Numbered from the stretch's first letter, positions 23,584 to 37,000 are shown. The stretch is 64,000 nucleotides of DNA from Nymphaea colorata (GCF_008831285.2 NC_045142.1:3105001-3169000), one strand, 5' to 3'. The notes: generated from the sequence alone by a model not told the origin. Numbers and translations are program-made.

Positions 23584-26500
23584 TCATGAGGCAGCAGTCG
23601 TGCACAGAATACACCGCATCCCTGGTGCACTGGATCGAGTGTCATCATCATCTTCATCTGATTCTGAAGCGTAGGATGATGAACCAGTTCTTTTAATGTC
23701 TGAGCTCAAAGCATCTGTGGCGCTTGCTAAGCACGTGATATGATATGCATGGCAACAGAAGAAAGCCACGACAGAAACATTTTGAATGATGAATGGATCG
23801 AAGCACATGCAGCATCTTCCACCAGCCCTCATTTTAGACTTCACTCCCACTGCCTTCACACTATCAGTTTTACCGGCAGACCTTAACGATGAAGAGTTTT
23901 GTCTCTCAGATTGTGCTTCATCCTCTTCGCTGCTGATGCAGATTGCATGTCGAGCTTCATTATAATATTTCACCAGCAGGTTAACACAGTCCGCCTGCAA
24001 AAGACAAGATAGAGATCCAGTTTCCTCGGCAGAGCAATTCTGGTGAGACCAAAACAAGTATCAGAGAGTATAAACATACATACCTTAAGGATGTCATTGC
24101 AACCATGCCTCAAAGATGTCTCTGTCCGATAATCGGTGATAATTTTAACAAGGAGATCCCGAAGCCTGTAGGTGAAAATAAATCACTTCCAGCAGTTTGG
24201 TAAAAATCCACACTAGTACATCAAAAGTTCTAGTAAGAACTAAGATCCCAATATATGTTCGTGGACAAACTAATATACATCTAACTACAACAAAACGTCA
24301 CGTACCAAACACAAGAGCTGACCCAGAATTGTTTCATCGAATGTAACATAGACAGACAACAAAAATGTGGAGAAAAGGAGATGACTGTTCTAGGATAGAA
24401 ATTTCATAAGTTTAACCAGCCAAGTATTGCAAAAAAGAACATACAGAGAAAAAAGAAGGGCGAGCTAAAAATATGTAAGTAGGTATCATACAGATTAAGA
24501 AAAGGTGTGCAGTGAAAATGAAACAATCAAAATGAGCAAAGTGAAACAGTATGGGCATTGTCCTACATCAACGAAGTCAACATGCACTTTACAAATGACA
24601 AGAAGAGCAGAAGCATGCTTTACAACAACAACCTGGGGATGAGCATCCCTTGTGGAACCATGTTCACAATATACAGTGGATCCAGATTACCAACAGTGTG
24701 CTCCAACAACTTGGCCACCTGTTTATTGCGAAAAAATTGTCAAAATGCAACCAGTGGTAATACATAAAAATCTGACAGATCTATTATGCTCACTCACCAT
24801 TTCAGGTTTGGAAAGACTCTGCTTAATCAACTCTTCCCACAATTCATTATCATTCTGCAACGTGACAAACTCTATGGCCTGCAATAGATGCAACCATCAG
24901 CAGAAAACAAGTAAATAGTGCAGCAAGTCGAACATACATGACTGCAAAGTTTCCACTTCTTAACAGATATCGAGAGGAAAAGGCTCACCCCTTTCATGTC
25001 TTCCAATTTATTAATTAGTACTGACAATGCTCGTTTTGGAACTCCCATCCTTCCAAGGATGAAAACTTGCTCTCTTAGAAGATTTTTCTTCACACATACT
25101 TCTTGTGCCTGTCATCATGGACCTGAATCAGTTCCAAATACACTGAACGCAGCAAATGCAACTCTATAAACCTAAGGTTAGACCTTGTCAAGTCGATAAT
25201 GTTGGCTGCTACGGAGGAAGGGAAGCAACATACGTGGTTCATATTCTGCATAAAGCTCAACCTGTGAAGTTTTATGCAAAGTAGTTATAGTTAGCCCAAA
25301 GGCTGAAACTAACAGACTAACAGTAATAGCTGAAAAGCTTATGAAACTTGGAACAGCAAAAAACTTTGAGGTGATGTCCCTCTAATACATAGAAATACAA
25401 GCTTGGAGCTTGCCAAAAGATCAGTCATAAGAAAAGAACTATGCAGCAAAGTATATATCGACAGAAAAAAAAAATGATGAAATCTAAAAGATATATACAT
25501 GGTATATAAATTAACAGTCATTTAGCCTTAGGGCTAGTGACCTCAATATTTTGTTTACTTTGAGATCGCTTAACCATTACTTGCCCAGTACCAGCCAAAA
25601 TTCTACTTGAACTTTAGTAGCATCTTGAGTTCAGGTAACAAGTAATACACATCAAGATCGCCTAGGACATTGATCTATTTTTTGCTTCTTTCTGTTGTTT
25701 AAATTGTGAAGGAGAAATCAGAGTCTAGCAACCTTTTACCACAAAACCCAGCTATCCATCATTAAGGAAACTATTTACTCCTCCATCTTGCATTCTTCAC
25801 AAGCCTGTGAAGCAACGCTGCCCAAACTCAAATGAATTTAATAAGTTATATAACATTTGCCAGACTTTTGAACAGCTCATGTTATCATTCTTCCCCTCTT
25901 TCAAAGCAGGGTGCTTTATGAGCAAAAACAAAAGCAGATGCTATTGAAAATAAACACAGGAACTAATTTAACAAAATAAAATTGAATAACAGAAAGAGAA
26001 AAAAGTTACCTGAAGGTCATGGAAATCCTTTCCAGCATTAGGATCAACCTCAAATAAAGAGTGTAGATATAAATGAATGAAATATCTGTAGTCAGCCTTG
26101 TTTTTAGAGTCCATTAACTGTGACATCACTTCAAAAGGAGAAATTGTAGCTCGACGCTGGATGAATAGGGTGACTGATCGTTTAGCATCCAGTTCCATCA
26201 AGTAGACCACCTATCACATGAACAGGGAACCATCTGAACTCATGGGCATATATATGTGCCAGGTTGGGAAACTGAAATCTATGACACGAGGTAGCTAATA
26301 TCAAAATTCAAAAGGATGTTATTGGTAGTATAATAACAAGGAAAGTTTTATTGAAGCTTCTTCATCTTCCTTAAAAGGTATCATGAATATAGATATCTCA
26401 AGCAGTTATTTTGAGAATTTTGTCAGGGGGAGGGAGAGAGAGAGAGAGGCACACAAACATGAAGTGGAAAAGATATGATGTCATCTCATTAAGACCACTT

Positions 26501-29500
26501 CACGCAAGAAGAGTCAAGTAGAAAACCAAATTAATGCAAATAAAGAAAATTTTCATTAAATAAAATTCAACAGCAGGAAACCAGGATCATAGAAGCCAAA
26601 TATCTTTTCTCTCTCATAATTTTAGAAAGGTCCCTAAGATGAAGCCAATCACATAGAATTAATACCAAGATGAACATAGCAGAAAATCTGTTTAAGGCAT
26701 AAAAGAAAAATAATATCAAAGAAAATAAAATCAAAACGAACAAAATAACCATGTCCAGAAGGGTAGAACTCAGAGCAGATTGGAATAGTAGAGAAAAAAC
26801 CTCAGGCGGTAGGCGGTATTAATCTATAAGGGAATAATTTATACCTTATCATGAACAGCATCTTGTAAGTTATGCCTCTTGATGAATTCAAATATTTCTG
26901 GTTTCTTTAGCTGCAAGAAGAAAATTGAGGTTAGACGCATGAAAAAAACATGCAAAACCTATCAAGGGTGTACATGGCATCATATTGTGTGGATTTGATG
27001 GGCAGAGATGACTGACGTTCCTTACCTCTGCATACAACCCAAGAGCTTTCTCATACTTTTTATCGACAACATATAACTCAGCCAATGCCTGATTAAAAAA
27101 ATTGGGAATAAGGCAATGAAAATTAAAGTGGAAAAAAAGGAAAAAGAAAGAAATGGAAAAAAATAATTCAAGCCTCATGAATATACCTCCTTTAGTGTTT
27201 CAGTTACTGATGGAGATTTAAGCTGAGGTTCAATAGCAGAGATAACAGGCATGGCAGAATATATGTTTGATGGCCATGATTTAACAGTTGATAGAAGCTC
27301 TTTGTGAAAAGAAGGATTTGTTGCAAGTGATACAAGTGCCACCTGTATATTATAATGGCTCTCAATAAAGTGTATCATACAATCAGCAGTCCAACCATAA
27401 ATCATGAATTAAACAGTACATTCACAAACCTCATAGGCAGTATCACGAAGTTGTGGATTACTTGTGGGTATATACGGCACCAAGACAGGGAGTTGCCGAA
27501 GATGAGCAAAATGGAAAACCCATCTGGGAGAGAAAGTCTATTAACTAAAAGGAAAAACAAACATCTGGTTCTAGAAAATTCACACCATGATGGAATAAAT
27601 GTTACCTCTCCCATGATGATGTGGATCCTCGCAACAACTTTGGGCATAATGAAGCAGCTTCGGCATATTTTCTTTCCAAAATTAGATGATCAAGATACGT
27701 AGCTCCAACCTGAATATGTAATGGTATAATAAAGTCTAACGTGTTGGATTAAGAAAGAGAAAACAGAAAAAGAATCCCAGTTACGAAGTCACCATCTAAT
27801 AACTATCTCTAATGAACGTATCTTTTTGAGCCATTTGATCCAGGACAGACACCTGATCCAACTAGTTCCTACTTGGGCAGACAAGACAGGCTGTGGAATG
27901 CTCTAAACTGAGACATACCAACCTGTTGACCGCCCCTTTAACCACCTGACACAAATGGCAGGTCAAGTTTGGAGGGATGCAGGTTGACCGCTACCAAACT
28001 TTATTATCCTTGCCTAGCTGATTGCTATGTAATGAAGAAAAAAGTGACATGTAAATGAAATCTCATACAATATTCATCTAATCAAATTCAACCTTTCAGA
28101 ATTTTCTATATAATGAAGATGAAAAGGATGAAATATAACAAATCTCATACAATATCCAACTAATCATATTCAACCTGTGTGGATACACAAAAAAGAAGGA
28201 AATATGCAATAACTCACCTCATCAAGGAGCTCTGTACGACCTTGCCCTGCTTCTACTGCAGCCAAAGCTTTTTCATGCCAACCACGTTGAAGAAGCCAAG
28301 AAATGTGATCTTCAGCATCCCTAAGAAATAGATGAAACCATACCATTTCTCTTAAAAATAAAAATCATGCATGGTCACCAATTGTAATGTGATCTGGAAA
28401 TATTTCTTCCATTTTGAGCATCAACCAAATTAAAATTTCAAATAGCACTCAGCAACTTGGTAAAGCCACATCATGGATAACACAGGATCATTTTCAATTC
28501 TTTGTGTTAAACACTATGCTGGTTCTACCTAGTTCAAACCAGTCTGGCATCCGAACTTAACCCACAGACCACAGCTAAGACATGCTCCACTCCTTAATCA
28601 CTTCCGTCCCGGCAATTAGCAGGCACCAATCATTTTCCTACTACACTTTTGAAGAGCATCAACATGATTGGGCATTGGGCCAATCCCATCCCAGGTGCAT
28701 CCCCACCTAAATGTATAATAACATGCATATAAAGACAAAAAATAAACATGTAAATACATATGCACGTTGTGCCTCAGAAGCCACATATGTAAACAAATAG
28801 TATTCATTAGCTTTATCGGCAGACATGGAAAAAATAGTTACATTTCACCTCAGACTCAATGTATTAGGCTATTAGCGACTATACAAAACTTGTGAACAAG
28901 TACATTTTTTTGAGAGCAGAAAGCATCTTATGAAATGTCTAAAACACAACCACCATTGTTGTCAAGGAGAAATCAAATTATTTGAATGTCCCTGTGAAAT
29001 ATTTTAAACCTTAAGGTAAAGCCTAAAACCTAGTAATGCAGCTTGTAGGTTGTTGAGGAAATGCAGTATATGTCCTTACCCTTAAAGAGCAAGTGCTTTG
29101 TACACTTAAGGGAACTCACAAAGCGAATCTCTTAACAATGAAGAAATGCAGTATATGTCCATAATTCATATGTCTAGCCCCAAGACTCAGGGATCCTTAT
29201 TAGAAAAAGAAATGTGATTTTCTCCCGTTGATGTAATGACCTCTTTCCATGATTCAAAAACATGTGAGAATAGCCCCCCAATGGATGCTAGCACTTGCAG
29301 AATTTTGTAACTCAATAATTAAGCATCATTGTTCCATCCGTATGCTGAAGTTGCTAGCTGTCACATGAACATGCCTAGAAAGGTGCTACATCTATGCTCA
29401 CACTGCTAGACACAGGTGCAGGTGTGGGAAACTTATATTTTGTGTTTTTCTTGTCTATTTTGGTATTATCTTGTATATTTTGTAAATAAAAATATATAGT

Positions 29501-32500
29501 CCCAAGTTTTTTGAAAATGCTCTGCACCAGTGTCTGCCTGAACCATGTGTCATAGGTTGCACGTCTATCAAAAACACCTCATCATAAACATAGTGCACCA
29601 CACAATTGAGACAATTTTTCATCCCACAGACAGATCGACAAGTACTACCAAAAAGGTTAATGATAAATCAAAATCTTAAAATAAAGTGATCCACCAATTT
29701 TTTCTATTAATTTCAATTTCAGGAAAAAAAAGAAGCAAAAAAAAAAAAGTATAATGCATTTAGAATCATGAGCTCTAACCTTGGTTTCGCAATGACAACA
29801 TCCTTCGGGGATACTATATAATATAGTGGTTCATCCCCAGCAGCCCATTGTCCACCTGCATAGCTGCTTCCTACAATTGATCACATCGATTAATCAGGAA
29901 AGTCCAACCCTGTCAACCACTAAGAGAACCCTACAGTAGTCTCCCAGTGAGAGGAGTTCAAAGCACTACAAAGAGGAGCATGTTTAGAATTTCACTAGGA
30001 GCATTGAGGTCAACTAATTGAGAGAAATAAATACCTGAAAAAGGAGCATAGGCAAGTGCATAATCTTTTGCTTTATAATGCTCAAAACCATGTATAGAAA
30101 GAGCATCCGTTGCAAGTTCATCATTTTTCCAGGTAACCACCCGCACTTCAGGCCTCTGTGCTGTTCCCTGCTTAACGTAGCATAGATGTTTAACATATAT
30201 AGATTAGTAACTCCACAAGCCTCAGCAAGAACAATTACTGCAAAAATGTCCTCGTAATTTGTTTTTATAGATGGGCAAGTATCAACCGTGAAGGTTCTAT
30301 TAATTGCAAGAGACTAAACCATAGAGACCATACAAAACTATGGTATTCTAGGGTAACGTAACTATGAGCTAGTGATAACACATAACTCACTGGATTGACA
30401 GCAAAGTCATCCTCATCAGCCAGAGGAGCTACAGACCTGTAGTCTCCAGGAATATATTCCATTAGATCAAATTGGAAAGTAGGACAAATGATTTTATACA
30501 AAGTTATTATGAAATATCATTACAACTTTATTTGAGGTTGATATTTGAAAACTAACAGACAGATATTGAAAATGGTGGCATTTAATGAATCCTATTTTAC
30601 GGGAACTAATACTTTCATCCATCTATTTTGACCACACCTAGGACTCCAAGGCTAGATCTGATATGCCAGTTCGCAGTTCAGCCCCATTTGCTGAAATTTA
30701 TCATTGAATGATGATTGCCAATATTGGCAATATTTTCCAAAAAAATACGTCTGAAGAGGTATTGAATAAAAGGCCAATATCATTATATTTTCACAGTAAC
30801 TATCACCATACACTTAGTTGTTAAGACGTCACCTAGACGACGTGTGGTCATGGACAAGGCGTGAGTCCACAGCCCTCGACTAAGTCCATGACTTGACTTA
30901 GGCGAGGGGTTTGGTGTTGGCGCCTAGGCTGAACTAGGAGCAGCATGCCTAGTCCATAGAAGGTGACTTTTCACCTTCAAAGTGTTTTCTGTTCAAAGTG
31001 TTTGCTATGTGTTTTCAAAGTGTTTACTGTGTGTAGTACATGTTTCAATTTCAAGTGTTCAAAGTGTTTTTCTGTGTCTTCTATCAGTATTTATCTACGA
31101 GTTCCATATTTGTTTGTGTATATATTGTAACTTGTTACATCAATGAAAGCTTTTATGATAACTGGTTTCTTCTTCTAACTCTCCATGCTTTGAATGCAAT
31201 CCTGTCAATTTTGGTAACTGATTTCTTCTTGTATCTCTCCATACGTTGAATGCTATCCCTATATTGTTAATTGTTATCAGCAACGAATCTCCATACACAA
31301 AAAACTGTTCAAAGCCTAGCATTTGACCAGAACCTCGCATTTCACTATTTGTCAAATACAACTTGAAAAATCTAAACTAAAGCTATTTGTCAATGCATTA
31401 AAACATTTTATTTTGCTGTTTATATCATTATATGTTGATTTTGACTATTCCTAACTTGATAACATGCTAACTTAACACATGAAACATAAAGCTAACATTT
31501 GAGAATTAAAAATAACTAAGCAAAATTGCAACGACTTTTGGATGTCTTTTTAGGCTACGCAGTGCCTAGCCGCCTTGACAACTAAGGCCTTACACCGAAA
31601 GAATAATTTAGGACTCAACAAACATAGGGAATACTAAGGAGCTTACATTCTGATTTAAAAAAACATATAACTTATAATTTTACATAATTGACCTTGTAAT
31701 AACGTTCACAGAACACTAACAAACAACAAACTCCTTTATTTTAAATCTTCCTTTTTTTGCTGAATTTTTTTCTGGTTCTTATCAAGTGCTATTAGACAAT
31801 ATAAATATCACAAGAAACAAGATATTGCTAAGACCAACATTGAAGACTCTGATAAAAGGAACAGAAACTGATAGTCTTTCAAGCCCGTGCAAAGTTCCAG
31901 CAACCTTGATCAGCAAAATGCACATATCAGCACTAACTGAACCAAACAGAAGTTTTGATACAAGCATTGTCAAATTTTATAGCCATGAAGATCACATTAA
32001 TACTAGCTTAAACCGAGAAAAATTGTCACCCAACTTACACAAAAGTCATGAAATATCAAAAAGCTAAAACAAGACAGTTTCATTAAAACAAGACAGTTTC
32101 ATTCTATTGTAGGAATAGGTGATGGAAAAAGACCTGTCGAGGAACAGTAGAGGCACCCTTTTCTCCATTCATTTCTTCTGGAATATATGCTAAAATTACT
32201 AAAGCATCACCATAGGGTGCAATTCCAGAAATATAGTAGCTGGCCTGAAACGAAGCTACAATGTCCACCTGCTTTGTACTTGATGATGGGAAGCGACCTT
32301 GAGTTGCATTAGATCCCAATGAAATTGTCCTGATAGCAGCAATTTTTACGGTAGTTCCCCATGCAATGACCAAGAGAACATCATCCTAAGTAAAATGTCA
32401 GTCGTCAGATATATTATCAAGCTTTGGCATAGGTTCAAACTGACTCACATTCCATTAGCACACCTGCCAAACTAGATGAGGAAGCAGCAATTCAGGACGT

Positions 32501-35500
32501 GGACTTCCCCGTGGCTTCTCAATAAATGTAATGCGCTGATCGTTTGCCATGTCATAGACCTTCACACCAGCATCATTTGCCCAAGCTATAAGGCTTGTCC
32601 TCCATCTTACAGCATGTATTGGACCCTCTCCTGAGTGTAATATCTGTAAGGGTGCATGTTCTAACAATTCAATAATATCATTTTGCAGATACATTTCGCC
32701 AACCACTCTTTTCCATACAAAAAAGGAAGCTTAACCTGATCACGATATCCTAGCCATCCCTTTGCATTGAGGAAAAGGTTTCCAGCCAAACCACCAGTAA
32801 TAAATCTCCGTGATGATTTTCTTGCATAGTCTGGGTCTAATGCAATTGTTTTCATTGGTCTATGGTATTCAAACTTCAACATCTCATCTGTAAACAAGCT
32901 ATTCACAACAACAGTGCCATCATTTGAGCAGCTTCCAATATATTCACCCTCTGAGTCAAAGCTGAGGTCATTCACGGTAGCAGTATGGGCTGAAAACTCC
33001 TTGATCTGCAATGATAAAACTCAGTAACTATAACATCCCAAAAGTATGTGTCATCAAAGGCAGCAGCAAATAGCAAAACATAAACTTACCTTTGCAATCA
33101 AAGAATTCCATTTTACCTTTCAAATAAAAATTACAAAAGGTACATTCCAACAGTTAATTTAGTATTCCCTCAAAAAGAGAGACATGATACACCATTAACA
33201 ACCATGGTCCATATGTTTTCAAATGTGCCACTGCTTTCAAGGATGATAATTATCAACTAGCTTAAATTACCAAAGCACAGTGTCACTCATCAAAATGCTG
33301 AGCTACTTTTCACATAGATAAGGAATTTTTGGTACCAAAAAAAGAAGTGACTATGAAGGTTTTGGGAAATTGCCCCCATTTGTTATGGTTCTGTCAATTT
33401 CTTCCACATAAACAGAAGGTTTACTTTTGTAACTGTAATAATACACCCAGCACTTTCAGAACATAAGCAGTTATTTTTCCACGCTATTGTACATATAACT
33501 ACAACATCTTATAAAGCCATTTTTTTTATGTGAGTATGTGAAACAATGTTTTTTTGCACCAGGGTTGAATGCATTTACAAAAGAGCCAAGGTATACTTGG
33601 AGCCTAAAGACAAGCATTAGAATCTAGAACTTTTCAATGAAAAATCGCTTCTTGTGGAATGCAATCCAAACATTATGAGGCTATTATGAACTTCAAACTG
33701 CCAAAAATGTCTCAGATAGTTGTAACGTAAACTATCTTGTAGAGAAAACTTGGTTAGAAAAAGTCTCTAAACCATGTAAAAGCATTAATAAGTTGGATGT
33801 CCAGTTGTCCACCACCAAGGGCACAAGGAAGTTCAGAAACTTCGTAAAAGATATTAGAAGTACTAATTTAATTGCATCATTTGCTAGGTTCCCATATCTC
33901 TCAAGTGTGAATGATTCTCTAAACTTACAAGGATAAAATTGCACAAGACTGTGGAAAAAAACAAACATCTAAATAGCAAAATTTGTATGCAGTAAACTTT
34001 TTAGGTTCTGCTATTATGCAGAAACATCACCACAATTTGCCCACATTACGATCATCTCTAAAATCATACAAGACCACAGCTTTAAAAACCCTAAGCTAAA
34101 ACTAATGTCCTAATTGTAATCATAGCATGCTTGTGGTAGGAATATCTTTGAACTTGCATCAAATGTTATCTTTTCTATACCCTAGCATACCTGCTGACCT
34201 TCCATTAACCTCCTCTTAGTTCCTAATCTCTTTCTTATAAATAAATACATTGTAGACATGCAAATGTCCACAGTATGATAATGGAATAAGAATAAAACCA
34301 CCACCGGAGCATGATGGTGATACTTGTCATGAAAAGAAAATTTTCTTTTCCTGATGCTAGGAAGTTGTGGAGTGGTTTGAAACTGTACAATAAGTTATTT
34401 GCTCCAAGATTTGCCTATCCAAAACATGATAATGATGTCTCATAAGTCCATTGCTCACACTTAAGAGAGTACATTTTTTTTTCATGTTAATCAAGCTCAA
34501 TTACCAACAATTTAACAGTTTATAGTAGCACTATAGTTCATCGATTTTGCAAATATGCCATGCAGTTGTATCTGTTTTCACTTATTCTACTTATTGAAAT
34601 GTTTTCTGCCTTGAAAAACATGGAATTTCACAATTATCAGAAGTTTCAGAGTTAGTCCACATGCCTGTGCTCCGCTATGAAACAAATTGCACCCTTCAAC
34701 CCACTTCAGCTTACATTCGTTATATCTAAATAATGGTTATGTAAAATAGTTCAATGGAATCCCCACATACGTCACCATTAGGAATGTCAACCAACACAAA
34801 TCTTGCAATCTGAATAAGGTATAGGAACTTCCATTGACATTTCATAATACCATCAAATGAATGATACACTTCAAGTGGCAATCTTCCAGCAATGAACGAG
34901 AACCTGTATAACTTTTAGCAATTTAAAAGTAACTTCAAGTTTTCTCTATTATTCGGGGATGCATGCCGCGACAAGCCCACAGTAGTTTCATGGACTGGTA
35001 CCATCATGGGGAAAAATATGGATTCTAATAGCTATCTGACCGATAGCAACTATTTCTGAATCACCACGAGGTATCTAATGGTAGCGACTGTTCAAGGGCC
35101 TGTTAAGAAGAAAAAGCTCAAATCATTACCAGCAAATGCGATTTTTTTCTACTGCTTCAGATGAAGCGCCCATCAGCCAGGGGAAGCACTCAAGAGAAGT
35201 GGTTGGATGTCATCAAGTGACACGCTCAACCAAAAAAAGTAAACAAAGCCATAATCGCCCAGACTGCCGATTCACCAAATTAGCTCTGCGCGAAAATCAA
35301 CGGAATCCCGGAGCACAATGAAGTGCAGCAGTGAATCTCCCGTTACAATCAATACGTGAAATCCTTCATTTCAAGGAACCATGACGTACATTTTTCCACT
35401 CTATTGAACAAAGAGGCCCTATAAATCGATACTAAATATCAGAAGACTGATCCATAATCTAGTTTTCTTTCCTCCTCCTTCATGGTTTACAAACACTTCG

Positions 35501-35937
35501 TAGAAGTCATATCGAGAAAATTGATCGAAATTAACTGATAAAAAATTGCAACCAATTGCTTACGTAAACGTTGAACAACTAAGAGAAGGAGAATGAGTCA
35601 CTTGATGAACCTGATTCCCTTGAAAATCCAGTATGTGGACGGCGCCGTCGTGAGTGCCGAGCGCGATCATCCGCTCGGCGACGGCGATCGCGGAGGCGGA
35701 ATCGGTTGAGAGGAGCGAAGGGATGCTCCCTCCCATCCTCTGATACTTAAGCCTGGGCTCGTCCTCCTCATCCTCCTCCTGCTCCTCTTGCCCTTCGCCG
35801 TTGGCGGACGGAGGCTCTCCCTCCTCCTCGACGTCGTCTACCTCTTCGCCTTCCTCCCGCTCGTCGTCGCCGTCCGCGCTCTCGCCGGAAGAAGGCGGGC
35901 GAAGACCGCCGTTGGCCGTGGGTTTCCCGGGAGCCAT
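23584..35937 (-). CDS. VPS41: VPS41, HOPS-complex subunit for vacuolar fusion
   Basis: Nineteen exons, transcript order: 35937-35602, 33005-32736, 32643-32464, 32385-32134, 30167-30035, 29870-29780, 28320-28218, 27709-27606, 27523-27430, 27342-27187, 27088-27026, 26910-26845, 26210-26010, 25261-25184, 25108-24989, 24878-24798, 24718-24633, 24165-24084, 23994-23584. Sum 2907 nt, 968 residues (Arabidopsis about 980). The N-terminus is acidic (residues 25-65). WD-like repeats follow (SAHTATVNDLSFDSEGEYIG; GEGPIHAVRWRTSLIAWAND). A long alpha-solenoid/CHCR region runs from about 420 to 830 (YLDHLILERKYAEAASLCPK; WVFHFAHLRQLPVLVPYIP; EQVFILGRMG). The last exon carries a RING-H2-like domain: CCMC at about 892-896, FCCHAYHITCL at about 911-921 and CILC at 960-963. 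VPS41 is the HOPS subunit that tethers late endosomes/vacuoles through Rab7; in plants it is essential in pollen tubes. All junctions are frame-consistent. Confidence 0.96.
28321..29779 (-). other. VPS41 intron 6, holds MITE copy 3
   Basis: 1.46-kb intron. Contains the MITE-like element at 29385-29570 and a run of A-rich sequence just before the splice donor. No exon or RNA gene identified. Confidence 0.6.
29385..29570. mobile_element. MITE-like element, intronic family (copy 3)
   Basis: The left end has tgctcacactgctagacaca and ggtgcaggtgtggg. The right end has gcaccagtgtctgcctgaac, then catgtgtcataggttgcac, which is the inverted form of the caacctatgtcacatgg end seen in the SERRATE intron. 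The core is T-rich. Shorter than the other two copies. Confidence 0.5.
30391..30471 (-). other. Exon-like coding segment inside VPS41 intron (candidate poison exon or gene scrap)
   Basis: On the - strand it reads DLMEYIPGDYRSVAPLADED then DFAVNP, and is followed at once by a strong donor (CCA|gtgagt at 30390-30385). The best acceptor is ...gactacag at 30437, giving a 46-nt exon 30436-30391. Spliced into VPS41 that exon would shift the frame and stop after six codons. The peptide is not part of known VPS41. I do not recognise it. Confidence 0.3.
30813..31586. mobile_element. Non-autonomous hAT-like element with TSD, in VPS41 intron
   Basis: The left end is cttagttgttaagacgtcac. The right end, reverse-complemented, is cttagttgtcaaggcggcta. 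Flanking 8-mers accataca and gccttaca match at 6 of 8 positions, as expected for an aged hAT target-site duplication. The interior holds degenerate repeats of a ttcaaagtgtttt word at 30975-31070 and no transposase frame. Splice sites of the host intron are unaffected. Confidence 0.7.
33006..35601 (-). other. VPS41 intron 1
   Basis: 2.6-kb first intron. Scanned on both strands; no repeat pair, recognisable frame or RNA gene seen. The small open frames at 33732-33968 and 35136-35321 look like chance. Confidence 0.6.
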
Positions 35938-36003
35938 TGGCGCCGGAGGAGGAGAGATCGGCTAAGCTTTTCTCGCCAGTGAAAAGGAAATTGGGCGGTG
36001 TTA

Positions 36004-36018
36004 TTATAATTTGATCAT
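36004..36018 (-). promoter_or_regulatory. Short upstream ORF in the VPS41 leader
   Basis: ATGATCAAATTATAA on the gene's strand codes for four residues and a stop, ending 66 bases before the VPS41 ATG. If the transcript starts upstream of 36018 this would be translated first and could lower initiation at VPS41. The transcription start is not visible from sequence. Confidence 0.4.
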
Positions 36019-36161
36019 GGCCGGCTCTGCAGCTTTTCTGGTTCTTTCCTCGCCTTCGTCCCATTATTAGGCCCCGCCGCTTTTTTCGAGTATTTCCTGA
36101 AACAGTCCTTACCGTTTTTCGGATTGATCACACTTTTTCTTCAAGAAAATTTATCAAATAC

Positions 36162-37000
36162 ATATATATATATATATATATTTTCTCTATTGGAGGAACA
36201 AGGGGGCCGGACCAATTGTTTCAGTTAGAACACTTCCCATTGCCCTTTTATTTTTGATAAACTTTTGTCACCACAAATTCATGTTTTAAAATCAAGGGAA
36301 CCTTGGTATAATTATTTAACAAACAAGCATAACGATTTTTTGAAAATAAATTCTTTATTCTCAAAGGTAGTTGGTGAGGTTGATGGCGACGAAAAAAGCA
36401 TCGTCCATTCCATTTTCTTGAGCGTTATGCTTTTATACATATAAGAATAAAGATACCAAAATGAATATGCAATGTCATATACTAAAAGAGAGCGTTGCAC
36501 CATGAGATCAAGAGGAAAAGAGAGTTTCAAATGTGTGTATATATGTATATATACAGTTATATAATCAAAATCGTTCATATAATGCAAATGAATGGTTGTG
36601 AGAAAAAAATGAAGAAAAAAATAAAAATAAATAATAAATGATAAAAATATTCATCACTTTTTTTTCTTTTATTATCTAAAGTCACCCAGTTATATAATCA
36701 AGGTCGTTCATATAATGCAAATGGATGGTTGTGAGAAAAACATGGAGAAAAAAAATAAGAACAAATACTAAATAATAAAAAAATTCTTTAATTTTTTCTT
36801 GACCATTCATCATTATTGATCGAACCGTTATGATTAAATGGTTGAATGACTCTAAACAACAGAATCATTGAACTTATTTATATATATATATATATATATA
36901 TAAAAGGTCCAACTTAAGATAGGGTCAGCTTCAAGAATTCATATATCTTGAGTCTTAATCCTTCATGTCTCAGCATAAGAATTGGCGTCGTCAATTCGTC
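36162..37000. other. Intergenic A/T-rich block with duplicated segment
   Basis: Starts with a (TA)n tract near 36162-36181. Two copies of a ~105-bp segment beginning cagttatataatcaa(a/g)... occur at 36554-36660 and 36687-36790, 133 bases apart, sharing gttcatataatgcaaatg and ggttgtgagaaaaa. A second (TA)n lies near 36879-36901. No gene. Confidence 0.6.

Larger units (their letters stand above)
30168..32133 (-). other. VPS41 intron 4, with hAT-like insertion and exon-like segment
   Basis: 1.97-kb GT-AG intron between VPRQ and GTAQRPEV codons, both in phase 0. It contains an exon-like segment at 30391-30471 and a 774-bp inverted-end element at 30813-31586. Confidence 0.7.
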
